A DNA stretch of 64,000 nt from assembly GCF_022179645.1 (NCBI RefSeq), contig NZ_BPRA01000001.1, forward strand, positions 393,394 to 457,393. The letters are read 5' to 3'. The notes beneath the pieces are model-generated. The model did no database searches and was not told where the DNA came from. It saw nothing but the letters and a program-made list of their open reading frames with translations. Source of the stretch: Methylobacterium thuringiense. Its GTDB lineage: Bacteria > Pseudomonadota > Alphaproteobacteria > Rhizobiales > Beijerinckiaceae. Shown piece by piece: positions 39,149 to 47,658 of the stretch. How positions within the stretch are numbered: position 1 is the stretch's first letter; each line of letters begins with the position of its first letter. Both the position numbers and the translations under genes were made by a program.

Positions 39149-42100
39149 TCACGGGCGGCGGGCGAGATCCGCGAGCAGGCTCGAGGCCACCACCGCCTTC
39201 GACACGGTCAGGCCCGACGACGCGATGGCGTCGATCGCGCCGCGGATCCGGGTCAGCGCAGGTCCACGGGAGGCGACCCAGGCGTCCAGGGCCTCCGGGC
39301 CGGAGCCGATGCCGCCCATGACCTCGGCCGTCAGGCTGCGATGGGCTGTGGAGATGCCGGCGACGGCACGCTCCAGGGCGACACGGTCGAAGGTGTCGGC
39401 GACAGGAACCCGCCGGGTCTCGGCGACGAGGGCGTCGAGGCGGAAGGCGTGCTCGATGGCGAAATGCGTGGCCGCGATCTCCGGCACCGAATGGCCGTCG
39501 GTCTCGGCCACCCGCACGATGTCGGGGGCCGAGATCAGCGCCTTGAGCGAGGCCAGCCGGCGCGCCGGTTCCTCGTCCATGCCGCGGGCGACGAGGTCGG
39601 CGCGCTTCGCCTCGATCTCCTGCGCGGCGTCCGCATCGATCACGCGGGGCAGGGCTTCCAGCACGGCGCTGACGCCCTCGCGGTAGCGCGCGACGATCGG
39701 CGAGAGGCCGCCCGAGAGATCGAGGTTGCGGATGAACCAGGTGATGCGATTGGCGAGCAGATCCTGCACCTCGGCGTAGAGGCCGAGCTGGTCCTGGCCG
39801 GGGAGGGCGCCGCAGAGCCGGTCGATGGCGAGGTTCAACTCCAGCAGTCCGAAGGCGTCACGGGTGACGGCGTAGGCTTTGGCGATGGTGGCGGCGTCCG
39901 CGCCGGTCTCGTCGATCAGCCGGGTGACGAGGGCCGGGCCGCCGCGGTTGACGATGATGTTGGCGAGCGCCGTCGAGACGATCTCGCGGCGCAGGCGGTG
40001 GCCTCTCACCGCGTCGGGGAACTGCGCCTTGAGCGCGGCGGGGAAGTAGCGCTGCAGTTCGCGGTCGAAATACGGGTCGTCGGGCACCGCGCTCTCGAGG
40101 ATCGCGTCGTGCAGCGCGAGCTTGGCGTAGGCCAGCAGCACCGCATATTCCGGCCGGGTCAGACCCTCGCCGCGGCGCAGGCGGTCGTTAAGCGTGGCGT
40201 CGTCGGGCAAGTACTCCACGGCCCGGTCGAGCCGGCCGTCAGCCTCCAGCGCCTGCATCACCCGCATGGAGAAGCCGGTCTCGCCGGCCCCCCTGCGCAG
40301 CGCCAGGGAAAGGGCGAGCGTCTGGAGCTGATTGTTGCGCAACACCAGCGCGGCGACGTCGTCGGTCATCGCGACCAGCAACGCATTGCGTGCGTCCGGC
40401 CCGAGGCGGCCGTCGCGCTCGGGCGTCATCAGCGCGATCTTGATGTTCACCTCGACGTCGGAGGTGTTGACGCCGGCGGAGTTGTCGATGGCGTCGGTGT
40501 TCAGCCGCACGCCGGCCCGCGCCGCCTCGATGCGACCGCGCTGGGTCAGGCCGAGATTGGCGCCTTCGCCGACCACCTTGGCGCGCAGCATGGTGCCGGC
40601 GATGCGCACCGCATCGTTGGCCTTGTCGCCGGCCTCTTCCTCGGTCTCGGTCCCGGCGCGGACATAGGTACCGATGCCGCCGAGCCAGAGGAGGTCGACG
40701 GGCGCCTTGAGGATCGCCTGGATCACCTCGGCCGGGGCGGCTTCCACCCTGTCGAAGCCGAGGACATCCCGGATCTCGGGCGAGAGCGCGATGCTTTTCG
40801 CGGATCGCGAAAACACGCCGCCGCCGGCCGAGATAAGAGACTTGTCGTAATCCGCCCAGGACGAGCGGGGCAGAGCGAACAGGCGCTTGCGCTCGGCATG
40901 GCTCAGGGCGGCGTCGGGGGTCGGATCGAGGAAGATGTCGCGGTGATCGAAGGCGGCGACGAGTCTGAGGCTCGTCGAGAGCAGCATGCCGTTGCCGAAG
41001 ACGTCACCCGACATGTCGCCGACGCCGACGACGCTCACCGGGTCGCGTTGCACGTCGACGTCGATCTCCTGGAAGTGGCGCTTCACCGCCTCCCAGGCGC
41101 CACGGGCGGTGATGCCCATGACCTTGTGGTCGTAGCCCTGACTGCCGCCCGAGGCGAAGGCGTCGCCGAGCCAGTGGCCGCGCTGCTGCGACAGGGCGTT
41201 GGCGATGTCGGAGAACGTGGCGGTGCTCTTGTCGGCCGCCACCACGAGATAGGCGTCGTCGCCGTCGTGACGCACGGTGTCGGCCGGGGGCACGATGCCG
41301 CCTTCGACGATGTTGTCGGTGAGTTCGAGCAGCGTGCGGATGAAGATGCGGTAGCTCTCGGTGCCCTCGACGAGCCAGGCGGCACGGTCCGAGGCCGGCG
41401 GAAGCTGCTTCGGGAAGAAGCCGCCCTTGGCGCCGACGGGCACGATCACCGCGTTCTTGACCTGCTGCGCCTTCACCAGGCCGAGGATTTCCGTCCGAAA
41501 GTCCTCGGGCCGGTCCGACCAGCGCAGGCCGCCGCGGGCGACGTAGCCGAAGCGCAGATGCACGCCCTCGACGCGGGGCGAATACACGAAGATCTCGAAG
41601 AACGGCCGCGGCAGCGGCATCGCCGTGACCTTGGCGCAGGCGAACTTGAATGAAATCGTCTCGCGCAGACCGCCCGCAACAGTCCGCTGATAGAAGTTGG
41701 TGCGGACGGCCGCCTCGATCAGGTTGACGAACCGGCGCAGGATGCGGTCGTCGTCGAGACTGGTGACGTCGGCCAGCCCCGCCTCGATCTCTTCGCGGAT
41801 CGTACTTTGCGCCGCCTCGCGGTCGCCTTCGACGGCGGGGTCGAAGCGGGCACGGAACAGCGCGACGATCTTCGCGGACAAGGCCGCGTGCCGGCTCAGC
41901 GTCGCGGCGAGATAGTCCTGCCCGTAGCGGATGCGGAGCTGGCGCAGGTAGTGCCCGAGCGCCCGCATCAGCGCGGCCTCGCGCCAATCGAGCCCCGCTT
42001 CGAGCACGAGGCGATTGTAGCCGTCGGATTCCGCCCGGCGCTCCGAGAGGGCGAGCAGCGCGGCCTCCAGCGGCTTCTCCAGCCGTTCGAGGTCGACCGC

Positions 42101-43990
42101 CGCGCCGCTGGCGCGCTCCAGCAGCATGTCGTGCAGCCAGACCCGGATCTGCCCGTCAGGCAGCAGCACCCGATAGGTGCGCTCGTCGATCACGCGGAAG
42201 CCGAGATGTTCCAGCGCCGGCACCCGGTCGGACAACGGCAGCGCCGCTCCGCGCGAAAACACCTTCAACCTGACCTGGGAGGCCGGATCGGTGTCGCGCC
42301 GGCCGAGTTCGGCCGCGCGGGGATCGGCCTCCGAGAGCCGCTCCAGCACCGCGACGTCTGCGACGGCGACGCGCGGATCGAAGTTTTCGCGGTAGCCGAC
42401 GGAGAAGGCCTCGGTGTAGCGGCCGGCCAGCGAACGGGCGCCGGGATCCGGCATCGCCTCCGCCAGGGCCTCGCGCAGTCCGTCGCCCCAGGTCCGGACG
42501 ATGGCCGAGATGCCCTCTTCGAGGGTCGCGGATTCTCGGTCCTGCGTAATCTTCTCGACGAGGCCGACGATGACGTGGATGCGCGCCAGCGGCCCCTCGG
42601 AAAATTCTGGATAGGAGGCCGACAGCCGCCCGCCGAAGCTGTCCGCGAGGTAGGCGCCGATGCGGGCGCGCACGCCGGCGTCGTACCGGTCCTTCGGCAC
42701 GTAGACGAGCAGCGACACGAACCGCCCGAACCGGTCGGGCCGCGACAGCACGCGCACACGCGGCCGGTCGGCGAGGTTCAGGATCGCCAGGGCGAAGCGG
42801 TGCAGCCGCTCTCCATCGATCTGGAACAGGTCGTCGCGCGGATAGGTCTCCAGTACGTCGATCAGGGTGCGGCCGGCATGGCTGGTGGGATCGAGCCCGG
42901 CGCGGGCGGCGACCTCCGCCACCTTGCGGCGCAGATAGGGGATCGTCCGGGCAGGGCTGCTGTAGGCGCTGGCGGCAAACAGGCCGACGATGCGCAGTTC
43001 ACCAACAGGCTCGCCGTGATCGGCGAAAAGCTTCACCGCGATGTAATCGAGATGGACCGCCCGATGCACCCGCGAGCGGCGGCTCGCCTTGGTGACGATG
43101 ATCGCCTGCGGCTCGTCGAGGAAGGCGGCAATCTCGGGCGTCATATCGACGAAGCTGCGCCCGAGGCGCAGGACCTGCACCTCCGGATCGCGCAGCAGGC
43201 CGAGTGCGGTGCCGGCGAAATCCGGCGCGCTTGCGCCGTCGAGGACATGTGCGCGCATGCCGAGCGGCGTGAAGTGCCCGTCGCGCAGCCAGTCGAGAAA
43301 GGCGGCCGCCTCGCGCACCTCGCCCTCGGGCAGCTGCGGTTGCACATCGCGAAATCCGTCGAGCAGCCGGTCGAGCAGGCCGAGCATGGTGCCGTGATCG
43401 TCCGTCACCACCGCCACGTCGGCGTAGACGCGGTCGAGATCTGCGGTGAGGCGCGTTCGGGCCTCGGCATCGTCGAGCCGATCGAGGTGGATGTGGATGA
43501 AGCTTTCGCGAGCCCCATCGCCCTGCGCCTCGGCCGTCGTCTCGCCGACGACCCGGAGGAGGGCGCCGCCGGCATCGCGCTCGACCCCGAGGATCGGGTG
43601 CGCCACGAGCAGCGGCATGAATCCCTGGCCGTTGAGCTCGGCCAGCGTCGAATCGAGCAGGAAGGCGCGGTTGTCGTTGACGACTTCGAGCACGGTGAGG
43701 TCCCGCGCCCGGCCATCCCGCTCCACCGTCACGTCGACGAGCCGCGCATCGGCCGCGGCGCCCGGCCGGCGAGGAGCGGCAAGATGTTCGTGGGCAGCGG
43801 CTGCCAGCGCACCGAGCGCCTCGGCCGAGTAGCGCACGAGATCCTCGGCCGGCACGCGCCCGAACAGGTCGCGCACGAGGCCTCCGGCTTCCGGATCCCG
43901 ACCGGCGAGCGCTGCCGCGCTCGCGATCAGCGCCTCGCGCGCCGCGATATCCTCAGCGGAGGTGAGCACCGCTGCCGCGTCCAGGGTCAT
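39149..43990 (-). CDS. gdhB: Large NAD-specific glutamate dehydrogenase (~180 kDa)
   Basis: The protein has 1613 residues from the ATG at 43990 (MTLDAAAVLTSAEDIAAREAL), preceded by GAGG; a TTG at 44047 is less likely. Length and content match the L_GDH family (COG2902). The N-terminal ~700 residues are regulatory, ACT-like segments. The catalytic core lies around residues ~800-1240, with VAPGGLR-like YVARGGLRWSDR, EILGLVKAQQVKNAVIVPVGAKGGFFPK, and VGVGDMSGDVFGNGM. The enzyme interconverts glutamate with 2-oxoglutarate plus ammonia using NAD, mainly catabolically. Its upstream region runs directly into the tRNA-Arg fragment at 44142. Confidence 0.95.
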   Translation of the reverse strand: MTLDAAAVLTSAEDIAAREALIASAAALAGRDPEAGGLVRDLFGRVPAEDLVRYSAEALGALAAAAHEHLAAPRRPGAAADARLVDVTVERDGRARDLTVLEVVNDNRAFLLDSTLAELNGQGFMPLLVAHPILGVERDAGGALLRVVGETTAEAQGDGARESFIHIHLDRLDDAEARTRLTADLDRVYADVAVVTDDHGTMLGLLDRLLDGFRDVQPQLPEGEVREAAAFLDWLRDGHFTPLGMRAHVLDGASAPDFAGTALGLLRDPEVQVLRLGRSFVDMTPEIAAFLDEPQAIIVTKASRRSRVHRAVHLDYIAVKLFADHGEPVGELRIVGLFAASAYSSPARTIPYLRRKVAEVAARAGLDPTSHAGRTLIDVLETYPRDDLFQIDGERLHRFALAILNLADRPRVRVLSRPDRFGRFVSLLVYVPKDRYDAGVRARIGAYLADSFGGRLSASYPEFSEGPLARIHVIVGLVEKITQDRESATLEEGISAIVRTWGDGLREALAEAMPDPGARSLAGRYTEAFSVGYRENFDPRVAVADVAVLERLSEADPRAAELGRRDTDPASQVRLKVFSRGAALPLSDRVPALEHLGFRVIDERTYRVLLPDGQIRVWLHDMLLERASGAAVDLERLEKPLEAALLALSERRAESDGYNRLVLEAGLDWREAALMRALGHYLRQLRIRYGQDYLAATLSRHAALSAKIVALFRARFDPAVEGDREAAQSTIREEIEAGLADVTSLDDDRILRRFVNLIEAAVRTNFYQRTVAGGLRETISFKFACAKVTAMPLPRPFFEIFVYSPRVEGVHLRFGYVARGGLRWSDRPEDFRTEILGLVKAQQVKNAVIVPVGAKGGFFPKQLPPASDRAAWLVEGTESYRIFIRTLLELTDNIVEGGIVPPADTVRHDGDDAYLVVAADKSTATFSDIANALSQQRGHWLGDAFASGGSQGYDHKVMGITARGAWEAVKRHFQEIDVDVQRDPVSVVGVGDMSGDVFGNGMLLSTSLRLVAAFDHRDIFLDPTPDAALSHAERKRLFALPRSSWADYDKSLISAGGGVFSRSAKSIALSPEIRDVLGFDRVEAAPAEVIQAILKAPVDLLWLGGIGTYVRAGTETEEEAGDKANDAVRIAGTMLRAKVVGEGANLGLTQRGRIEAARAGVRLNTDAIDNSAGVNTSDVEVNIKIALMTPERDGRLGPDARNALLVAMTDDVAALVLRNNQLQTLALSLALRRGAGETGFSMRVMQALEADGRLDRAVEYLPDDATLNDRLRRGEGLTRPEYAVLLAYAKLALHDAILESAVPDDPYFDRELQRYFPAALKAQFPDAVRGHRLRREIVSTALANIIVNRGGPALVTRLIDETGADAATIAKAYAVTRDAFGLLELNLAIDRLCGALPGQDQLGLYAEVQDLLANRITWFIRNLDLSGGLSPIVARYREGVSAVLEALPRVIDADAAQEIEAKRADLVARGMDEEPARRLASLKALISAPDIVRVAETDGHSVPEIAATHFAIEHAFRLDALVAETRRVPVADTFDRVALERAVAGISTAHRSLTAEVMGGIGSGPEALDAWVASRGPALTRIRGAIDAIASSGLTVSKAVVASSLLADLARRP

Positions 43991-44092
43991 TTCGCAGGTC
44001 CTCGCCGACTCGCGCACGAACGTCGGCGCGTCCCGCCACCCGATCAACAGGATGCGACGCCCCGACGACAGCGTACCGCAGGAGCTTCGCGC

Positions 44093-44182
44093 GACGCCGT
44101 TGCACCCGCCGACGGCTTGGGCTACTCAACGCACACGGTCAGCACCCGTAGCTCAGCTGGATAGAGCGTTGCCCTCCGAAGG
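44093..44182 (+). repeat. Left copy of 90-bp direct repeat (attL-like)
   Basis: This stretch is identical to 62273-62362, an offset of 18180 bp. It comprises 49 bp of tRNA-Arg upstream sequence and the first 41 nt of the tRNA gene. Identity stops abruptly inside the 3' strand of the anticodon stem, a usual place for tyrosine-recombinase crossover. Confidence 0.9.
44142..44182 (+). pseudogene. Truncated tRNA-Arg(CCG), 5' 41 nt only
   Basis: The sequence begins GCACCCGTAGCTCAGCTGG and continues through the anticodon loop CTCCGAA plus GG, then changes to unrelated DNA. T-arm, 3' acceptor and CCA are missing, so it cannot make a tRNA. The promoter-like TTGCAC (44100) remains, so it may still be transcribed into island DNA. 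Confidence 0.85.
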
Positions 44183-44524
44183 TGACAGCCAAGGCTCTCC
44201 AGCCTCATAAGTGCTTCCATATCCTTCAATATCTTACGCGCAACGCCGACACACTCGCACCGTCAAAGGCGCGTTCGCGGCGCAATTGGGCCGCATCGGG
44301 CTGGGGCCGGTCTTCCTGATCGTCATGCAGGGGCCGGCAGCGGAAAGGCATCCTCGCTCGCGGCCTTGACCGTGCGGCGCACGAAGAATCAGCCCAGCCC
44401 GGGCGGACTGTGGTTCATGGCGTCACAGGTCGAACTCTCGTCGACTCCGGTCGCTTGTTCGAATGGCAGCACGCGCCGCGTCGCGCTTCCATTTGACGTT
44501 CGCCAACAACCTGAAGCGATCCCC

Positions 44525-44935
44525 ATGAGCCGAGCAGAGCTACAGCCCGAACTGACCGTCTACTACGACGGGGCTTGTCCGCTCTGCCGGGCTGAGATCG
44601 GCCACTACCAGCAATGCGCGGGGGCTGAAAATATCTCATTCTTGGACGTCGGAGACGAAGCGAGGCCCGTTTCGCTGGGTCCTGATCTGGATCAGGACCT
44701 AGCTCGTCGGCGCTTCCATGTGCGGGATCCAGATGGGCAACTCGTCTCCGGTGCAGCTGCCTTTGCGAGACTGTGGCGTGCTCTTCCGGGCTGGCGTTGG
44801 CTCAGTCCTTTCATCGACATAAAAGTGTTCGGGCTGAGGCCACTTCTCCCTGTAGCCGAGGTGGCTTACCGTTTGTCACTCCGGCTGCGGCCAACTCTGA
44901 CAAGGCTTCTTGTCCGCAATCGACGACGCAACTAA
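44525..44935 (+). CDS. DCC-family thiol-disulfide oxidoreductase (DUF393)
   Basis: The protein has 136 residues from the ATG at 44525 (MSRAELQPELTVYYDGACPL). The DGACPLCRAEI motif with its CxxC pair defines the DCC/DUF393 family, a predicted thioredoxin-like redox protein. Downstream features FLDVGDEA, LVSGAAAFARLWRALPGWRWL and the C-terminal FGLRPLLPVAEVAYRLSLRLRP complete it. Function is unproven in general. A decayed copy of the last ~45 residues lies at 47196-47333. Confidence 0.8.
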   Translation: MSRAELQPELTVYYDGACPLCRAEIGHYQQCAGAENISFLDVGDEARPVSLGPDLDQDLARRRFHVRDPDGQLVSGAAAFARLWRALPGWRWLSPFIDIKVFGLRPLLPVAEVAYRLSLRLRPTLTRLLVRNRRRN

Positions 44936-45049
44936 TGATTTTTGCCGTTCCTGAAAAAGACATTTCTACTTAACACATTCATTCGTTAAGCACTCGTAAA
45001 TCATCATTGAGCAGTATTATATAGTCGATCTAAGCTTCAAGAAAAATCT

Positions 45050-45484
45050 ATGAAGTTATTTAATGTATTGCCGAATCTAAAAAGGCAAAACTCCGGCGCA
45101 ACTGCGGTAGAGTTTGCTTTGATTGTGCCTGTGTTTTTCGTCATACTTTTTGGGGTGATTTTCTACGGACTAATCATTGGCATTGGAAGCAGCTTACAAC
45201 ATACCGCACAGGAAGCAGCACGTGCGTCTATTGCTGGCATGACGGATACTGAGCGAGATAGTCTTGCCCGTAGTCGTATTCAATCTTTGTTAAGCGGTTC
45301 GCAGCTTATACGTATCGATGCGCTTACGATCGCTACGGGATCGAGCTCAACCGATTCATCTCTTTGGACTGTGAGTTTAACTTATAATATTCAGGCTAGC
45401 GGACTTGCTAATCTGGCTCGCGCGTTCGTTGTTACACCAGATATGCTGAAGCGATCTGCGAGCTACCGGAATGGAGGCTACTGA
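45050..45484 (+). CDS. TadE-like pilus assembly protein
   Basis: The protein has 144 residues. The TadE hallmark is clear: a short basic start, then GATAVEFALIVPVFFVILFGVIFYG including the conserved Glu in the first part of the transmembrane helix, then a pseudopilin-like stem. It is inserted in the inner membrane and should contribute to a Flp/Tad pilus or related secretion. The gene is strikingly AT-rich compared with the backbone. Its stop TGA overlaps the next ATG by 1 nt, so the two are translationally coupled. No other tad genes are present. Confidence 0.8.
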   Translation: MKLFNVLPNLKRQNSGATAVEFALIVPVFFVILFGVIFYGLIIGIGSSLQHTAQEAARASIAGMTDTERDSLARSRIQSLLSGSQLIRIDALTIATGSSSTDSSLWTVSLTYNIQASGLANLARAFVVTPDMLKRSASYRNGGY

Positions 45485-47106
45485 TGGCCCTATTGGGTCG
45501 CTGGCTGAACGACGATCGCGGAGTATTTAGTATCATCGCAGCACTCAGCATCACTGTCCTCTTAGGCACGGCAGCATTCGGGGTTGATCTCAGCCTACTC
45601 TATCATGAGAAACGGCGTGCCCAATCTGCTGCTGATCTCGCTGCGCTTAGTGCAGCGCAAGACCTCAGCAACGCTTTTAAAATTAGCCAACAGACCTTGA
45701 TAGATAATCGGTTTCCTATTGATCGACTCCGTGTCGTCTTAGGACGTTACACGGCTGACCGCACGATTGATGCCGGCAACCGCTTCATAGCAGCATCCAC
45801 TGCAGTTAACAGCGTCCAGGTTACCGTCGGAAGCCAAGTCAACCTGTTTTTCGGACGTGTCCTGACTGGGCGTCCCACCGCCGATGTGAAAGCTGAGGCC
45901 ACAGCTGCTCAGGCAAGCTTCGTCAGTTACAATCTCGGAACTGGCGTAGCTTCTCTAGATGGAGGGATTGCCAATACGATTTTAGGAAAGCTTCTCGGCG
46001 CACAAGTTGCGCTGCGGGCAGCAGACTATACATCCCTCGCTAGCGTAAATATAGACGCTTTTAAATTCCTTAACGCGCTTCGAATTCAGTTAGACATGGG
46101 CGGGGAAACTTATGCTGATATTCTGGAACAGTCAGTTCCAGTTAGAGATCTTTTAAAGGCTCTTGGCGCGGTTACCCCCGTCGCGGGACCGGCTCTCTCT
46201 GCTTTGGGCTCATCGAGTGATGCGGCTCGAACAAAAATAAATCTGGGCAATTTGGTTCAACTTGGCGAACTCGGGCAGGTCTCGGTAGGCACATCTGGAA
46301 AAGGTCCAGGTGTGAACGCAGCCAACCTCTTGAGTGGTATCGCATGGCTCGGCGGCGGCAAGAACCAGATTACGGTGGATCTCGGCCTAAGTGTTCCCGG
46401 TATCGCTCAAACAACCCTGACGCTCAGTGTTGGAGAGCGTATCCAGCATTCTGGCTGGATCAGCATCAACAGCTCGGGAGTAATAGTTTATTCTGCGCAA
46501 GTGCGACTACTGATCGAAACACAGGTCAAAGCGCCTCTCAGTCTCGGCCAAGTCACCCTACCACTCTACCTGGACCTGGGCTCCGCCTCGGCGCGGTTGA
46601 CCAAGGCGGCTTGTGGGGGATTTGGCGGCCGAAGTGCGACCATTGCGGTTCAGCCGGCGTTGGGACAGGCGGCCATAGCCAGCGTTTCGCGCTCAGCCAT
46701 CGTTTCTGGCGGCTCACCACCTGATCTTAGCTTACCTGCTGTTCTCGCACGCCTCCCACTTCTGGCGCTCACAGGTGTGTCGCAAATCAGTCTGGGAAAA
46801 AGTTCTGAGCAGGTGCTTACCTTTACCGACGCAGACATTTCTCAAGGCCGTGCGCAAACAGCATCTGCATCCGGGTTTGTGGGTAGTCTGACAGGAAGTT
46901 TGATCCAAAATTTGCAGATAGATCTGAACGGTCTGGATCTTCTCGGCGGTGCTCTGAAACCCCTTTTGACCACGACACTTTCGGCTGTGGCGCCAGCGGT
47001 GGACAGCATACTGGATGCTGTCTTACAGACTCTTGGTCTGCGCCTTGGGCGTGCCGACGTAACGGTTGACGGCATGCGCTGCGATCGAGCGGTGCTCATG
47101 CAATAA
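45484..47106 (+). CDS. TadG-like pilus assembly protein
   Basis: The protein has 540 residues. The N-terminus has the Tad-type segment DDRGVFSIIAALSITVLLGTAAFGVDLSLLYHEKRRAQSAADLAALSAA, the usual TadG_N transmembrane signature, followed by a long secreted region. No von Willebrand MIDAS motif is obvious, so it is a short TadG relative. Residues ~150-520 are Ser/Gly/Leu-rich with repeated SLG and VSVG phrases and three Cys. The gene is AT-rich like tadE and is translationally coupled to it. It probably forms part of a cell-surface structure. Confidence 0.78.
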   Translation: MALLGRWLNDDRGVFSIIAALSITVLLGTAAFGVDLSLLYHEKRRAQSAADLAALSAAQDLSNAFKISQQTLIDNRFPIDRLRVVLGRYTADRTIDAGNRFIAASTAVNSVQVTVGSQVNLFFGRVLTGRPTADVKAEATAAQASFVSYNLGTGVASLDGGIANTILGKLLGAQVALRAADYTSLASVNIDAFKFLNALRIQLDMGGETYADILEQSVPVRDLLKALGAVTPVAGPALSALGSSSDAARTKINLGNLVQLGELGQVSVGTSGKGPGVNAANLLSGIAWLGGGKNQITVDLGLSVPGIAQTTLTLSVGERIQHSGWISINSSGVIVYSAQVRLLIETQVKAPLSLGQVTLPLYLDLGSASARLTKAACGGFGGRSATIAVQPALGQAAIASVSRSAIVSGGSPPDLSLPAVLARLPLLALTGVSQISLGKSSEQVLTFTDADISQGRAQTASASGFVGSLTGSLIQNLQIDLNGLDLLGGALKPLLTTTLSAVAPAVDSILDAVLQTLGLRLGRADVTVDGMRCDRAVLMQ

Positions 47107-47195
47107 ACCCAGCGCATTAAAAACTGGGTCGACCACAATCCGGCTTACGCCCTTGAAATTGAATTTTCTCTAACATTTCAAATATTGATGTGTAG

Positions 47196-47333
47196 ATGAT
47201 CGGGCTTAGGCCGCTTCTGCCTGTAACCGAGGTCGCCCATCGGCTGTCGCTTCGGCTTCGGCTTCGGCTTCGGCTTCGGCCAACCCTGGCACGACTGCTA
47301 GTTCGCTCTCAGTCTATGGTCCGACCGCGCTGA
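47196..47333 (+). pseudogene. 3' remnant of a DCC-family gene
   Basis: The frame reads MIGLRPLLPVTEVAHRLSLR, then an LR repeat, then PTLARLLVRSQSMVRPR and stop. This matches the end of the intact DCC protein at 44525-44935 (FGLRPLLPVAEVAYRLSLRLRPTLTRLLVR). The 5' three-quarters of the gene, including the CxxC motif, is missing. With the intact gene it brackets the tadEG pair, so a duplication or insertion has occurred here. Confidence 0.75.
47250..47279. repeat. CTTCGG hexanucleotide repeat, five units
   Basis: Five perfect tandem CTTCGG units lie inside the DCC remnant and read Leu-Arg five times. The intact homologue has only Leu-Arg-Leu-Arg at this position, so the tract expanded after or during decay. 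Confidence 0.85.
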
Positions 47334-47499
47334 TTACGCTTCGCGAAATCGCGAAGTCCTAGAAAAAGGTGAAGTTCGCCTAGGCTTTGCCTTCTGTTGC
47401 CGAGCGCTAATCCGACCGACCCTTGGCGAACTGGAGCCCTACACAGGCGATCGGCCTGCGGCCTTCGTTCACATACATTGCAGCGGCAACTAGCGCTTG
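47334..47499. other. Unassigned DNA with a short hairpin
   Basis: CTTCGCG (47339-47345) pairs with CGCGAAG (47350-47356), a 7-bp stem with a 4-nt loop right after the DCC remnant. Nothing else is recognised. Confidence 0.35.
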
Positions 47500-47658
47500 A
47501 TGATATTTGTGCCTTTGCTGATCACCTTACTAGAACCGAGAGGAATTCCACTTGTTGGCGACGTTGATCAGTTTTCCTCGGTGGGCCTGCGGGCGGATAC
47601 CAACGAGATCGTAATCCCACTCGGCGTCAAGGGCCGCTACGAATGCCTGTGCCTTTAG
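47500..47658 (+). pseudogene. Fragment of a RecD2-like helicase gene
   Basis: A 52-codon open stretch (MIFVPLLITLLEPRGI, then PLVGDVDQFSSVG) aligns with the segment [30 protein letters not shown] of the intact RecD2 protein at 49242-51446, including the GDVDQ helicase motif. After GLRADTNEI the similarity is lost. It is too short to be functional and is probably debris from another helicase copy. It overlaps the end of the convergent GH13 gene. Confidence 0.6.

Larger units (their letters stand above)
43991..44524. other. Intergenic region containing the left island boundary
   Basis: The region spans the gdhB upstream sequence, the left copy of the tRNA-associated direct repeat (44093-44182), and ~340 bp of unassigned DNA before the DCC gene. 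No gene is supported in 44183-44524. Confidence 0.5.

Noticed and set aside
38147-44164. Long open frames opposite the collagen-like and gdhB genes
   Set aside because: They are antisense shadows caused by high GC; the gdhB frame has clear catalytic motifs and normal composition.
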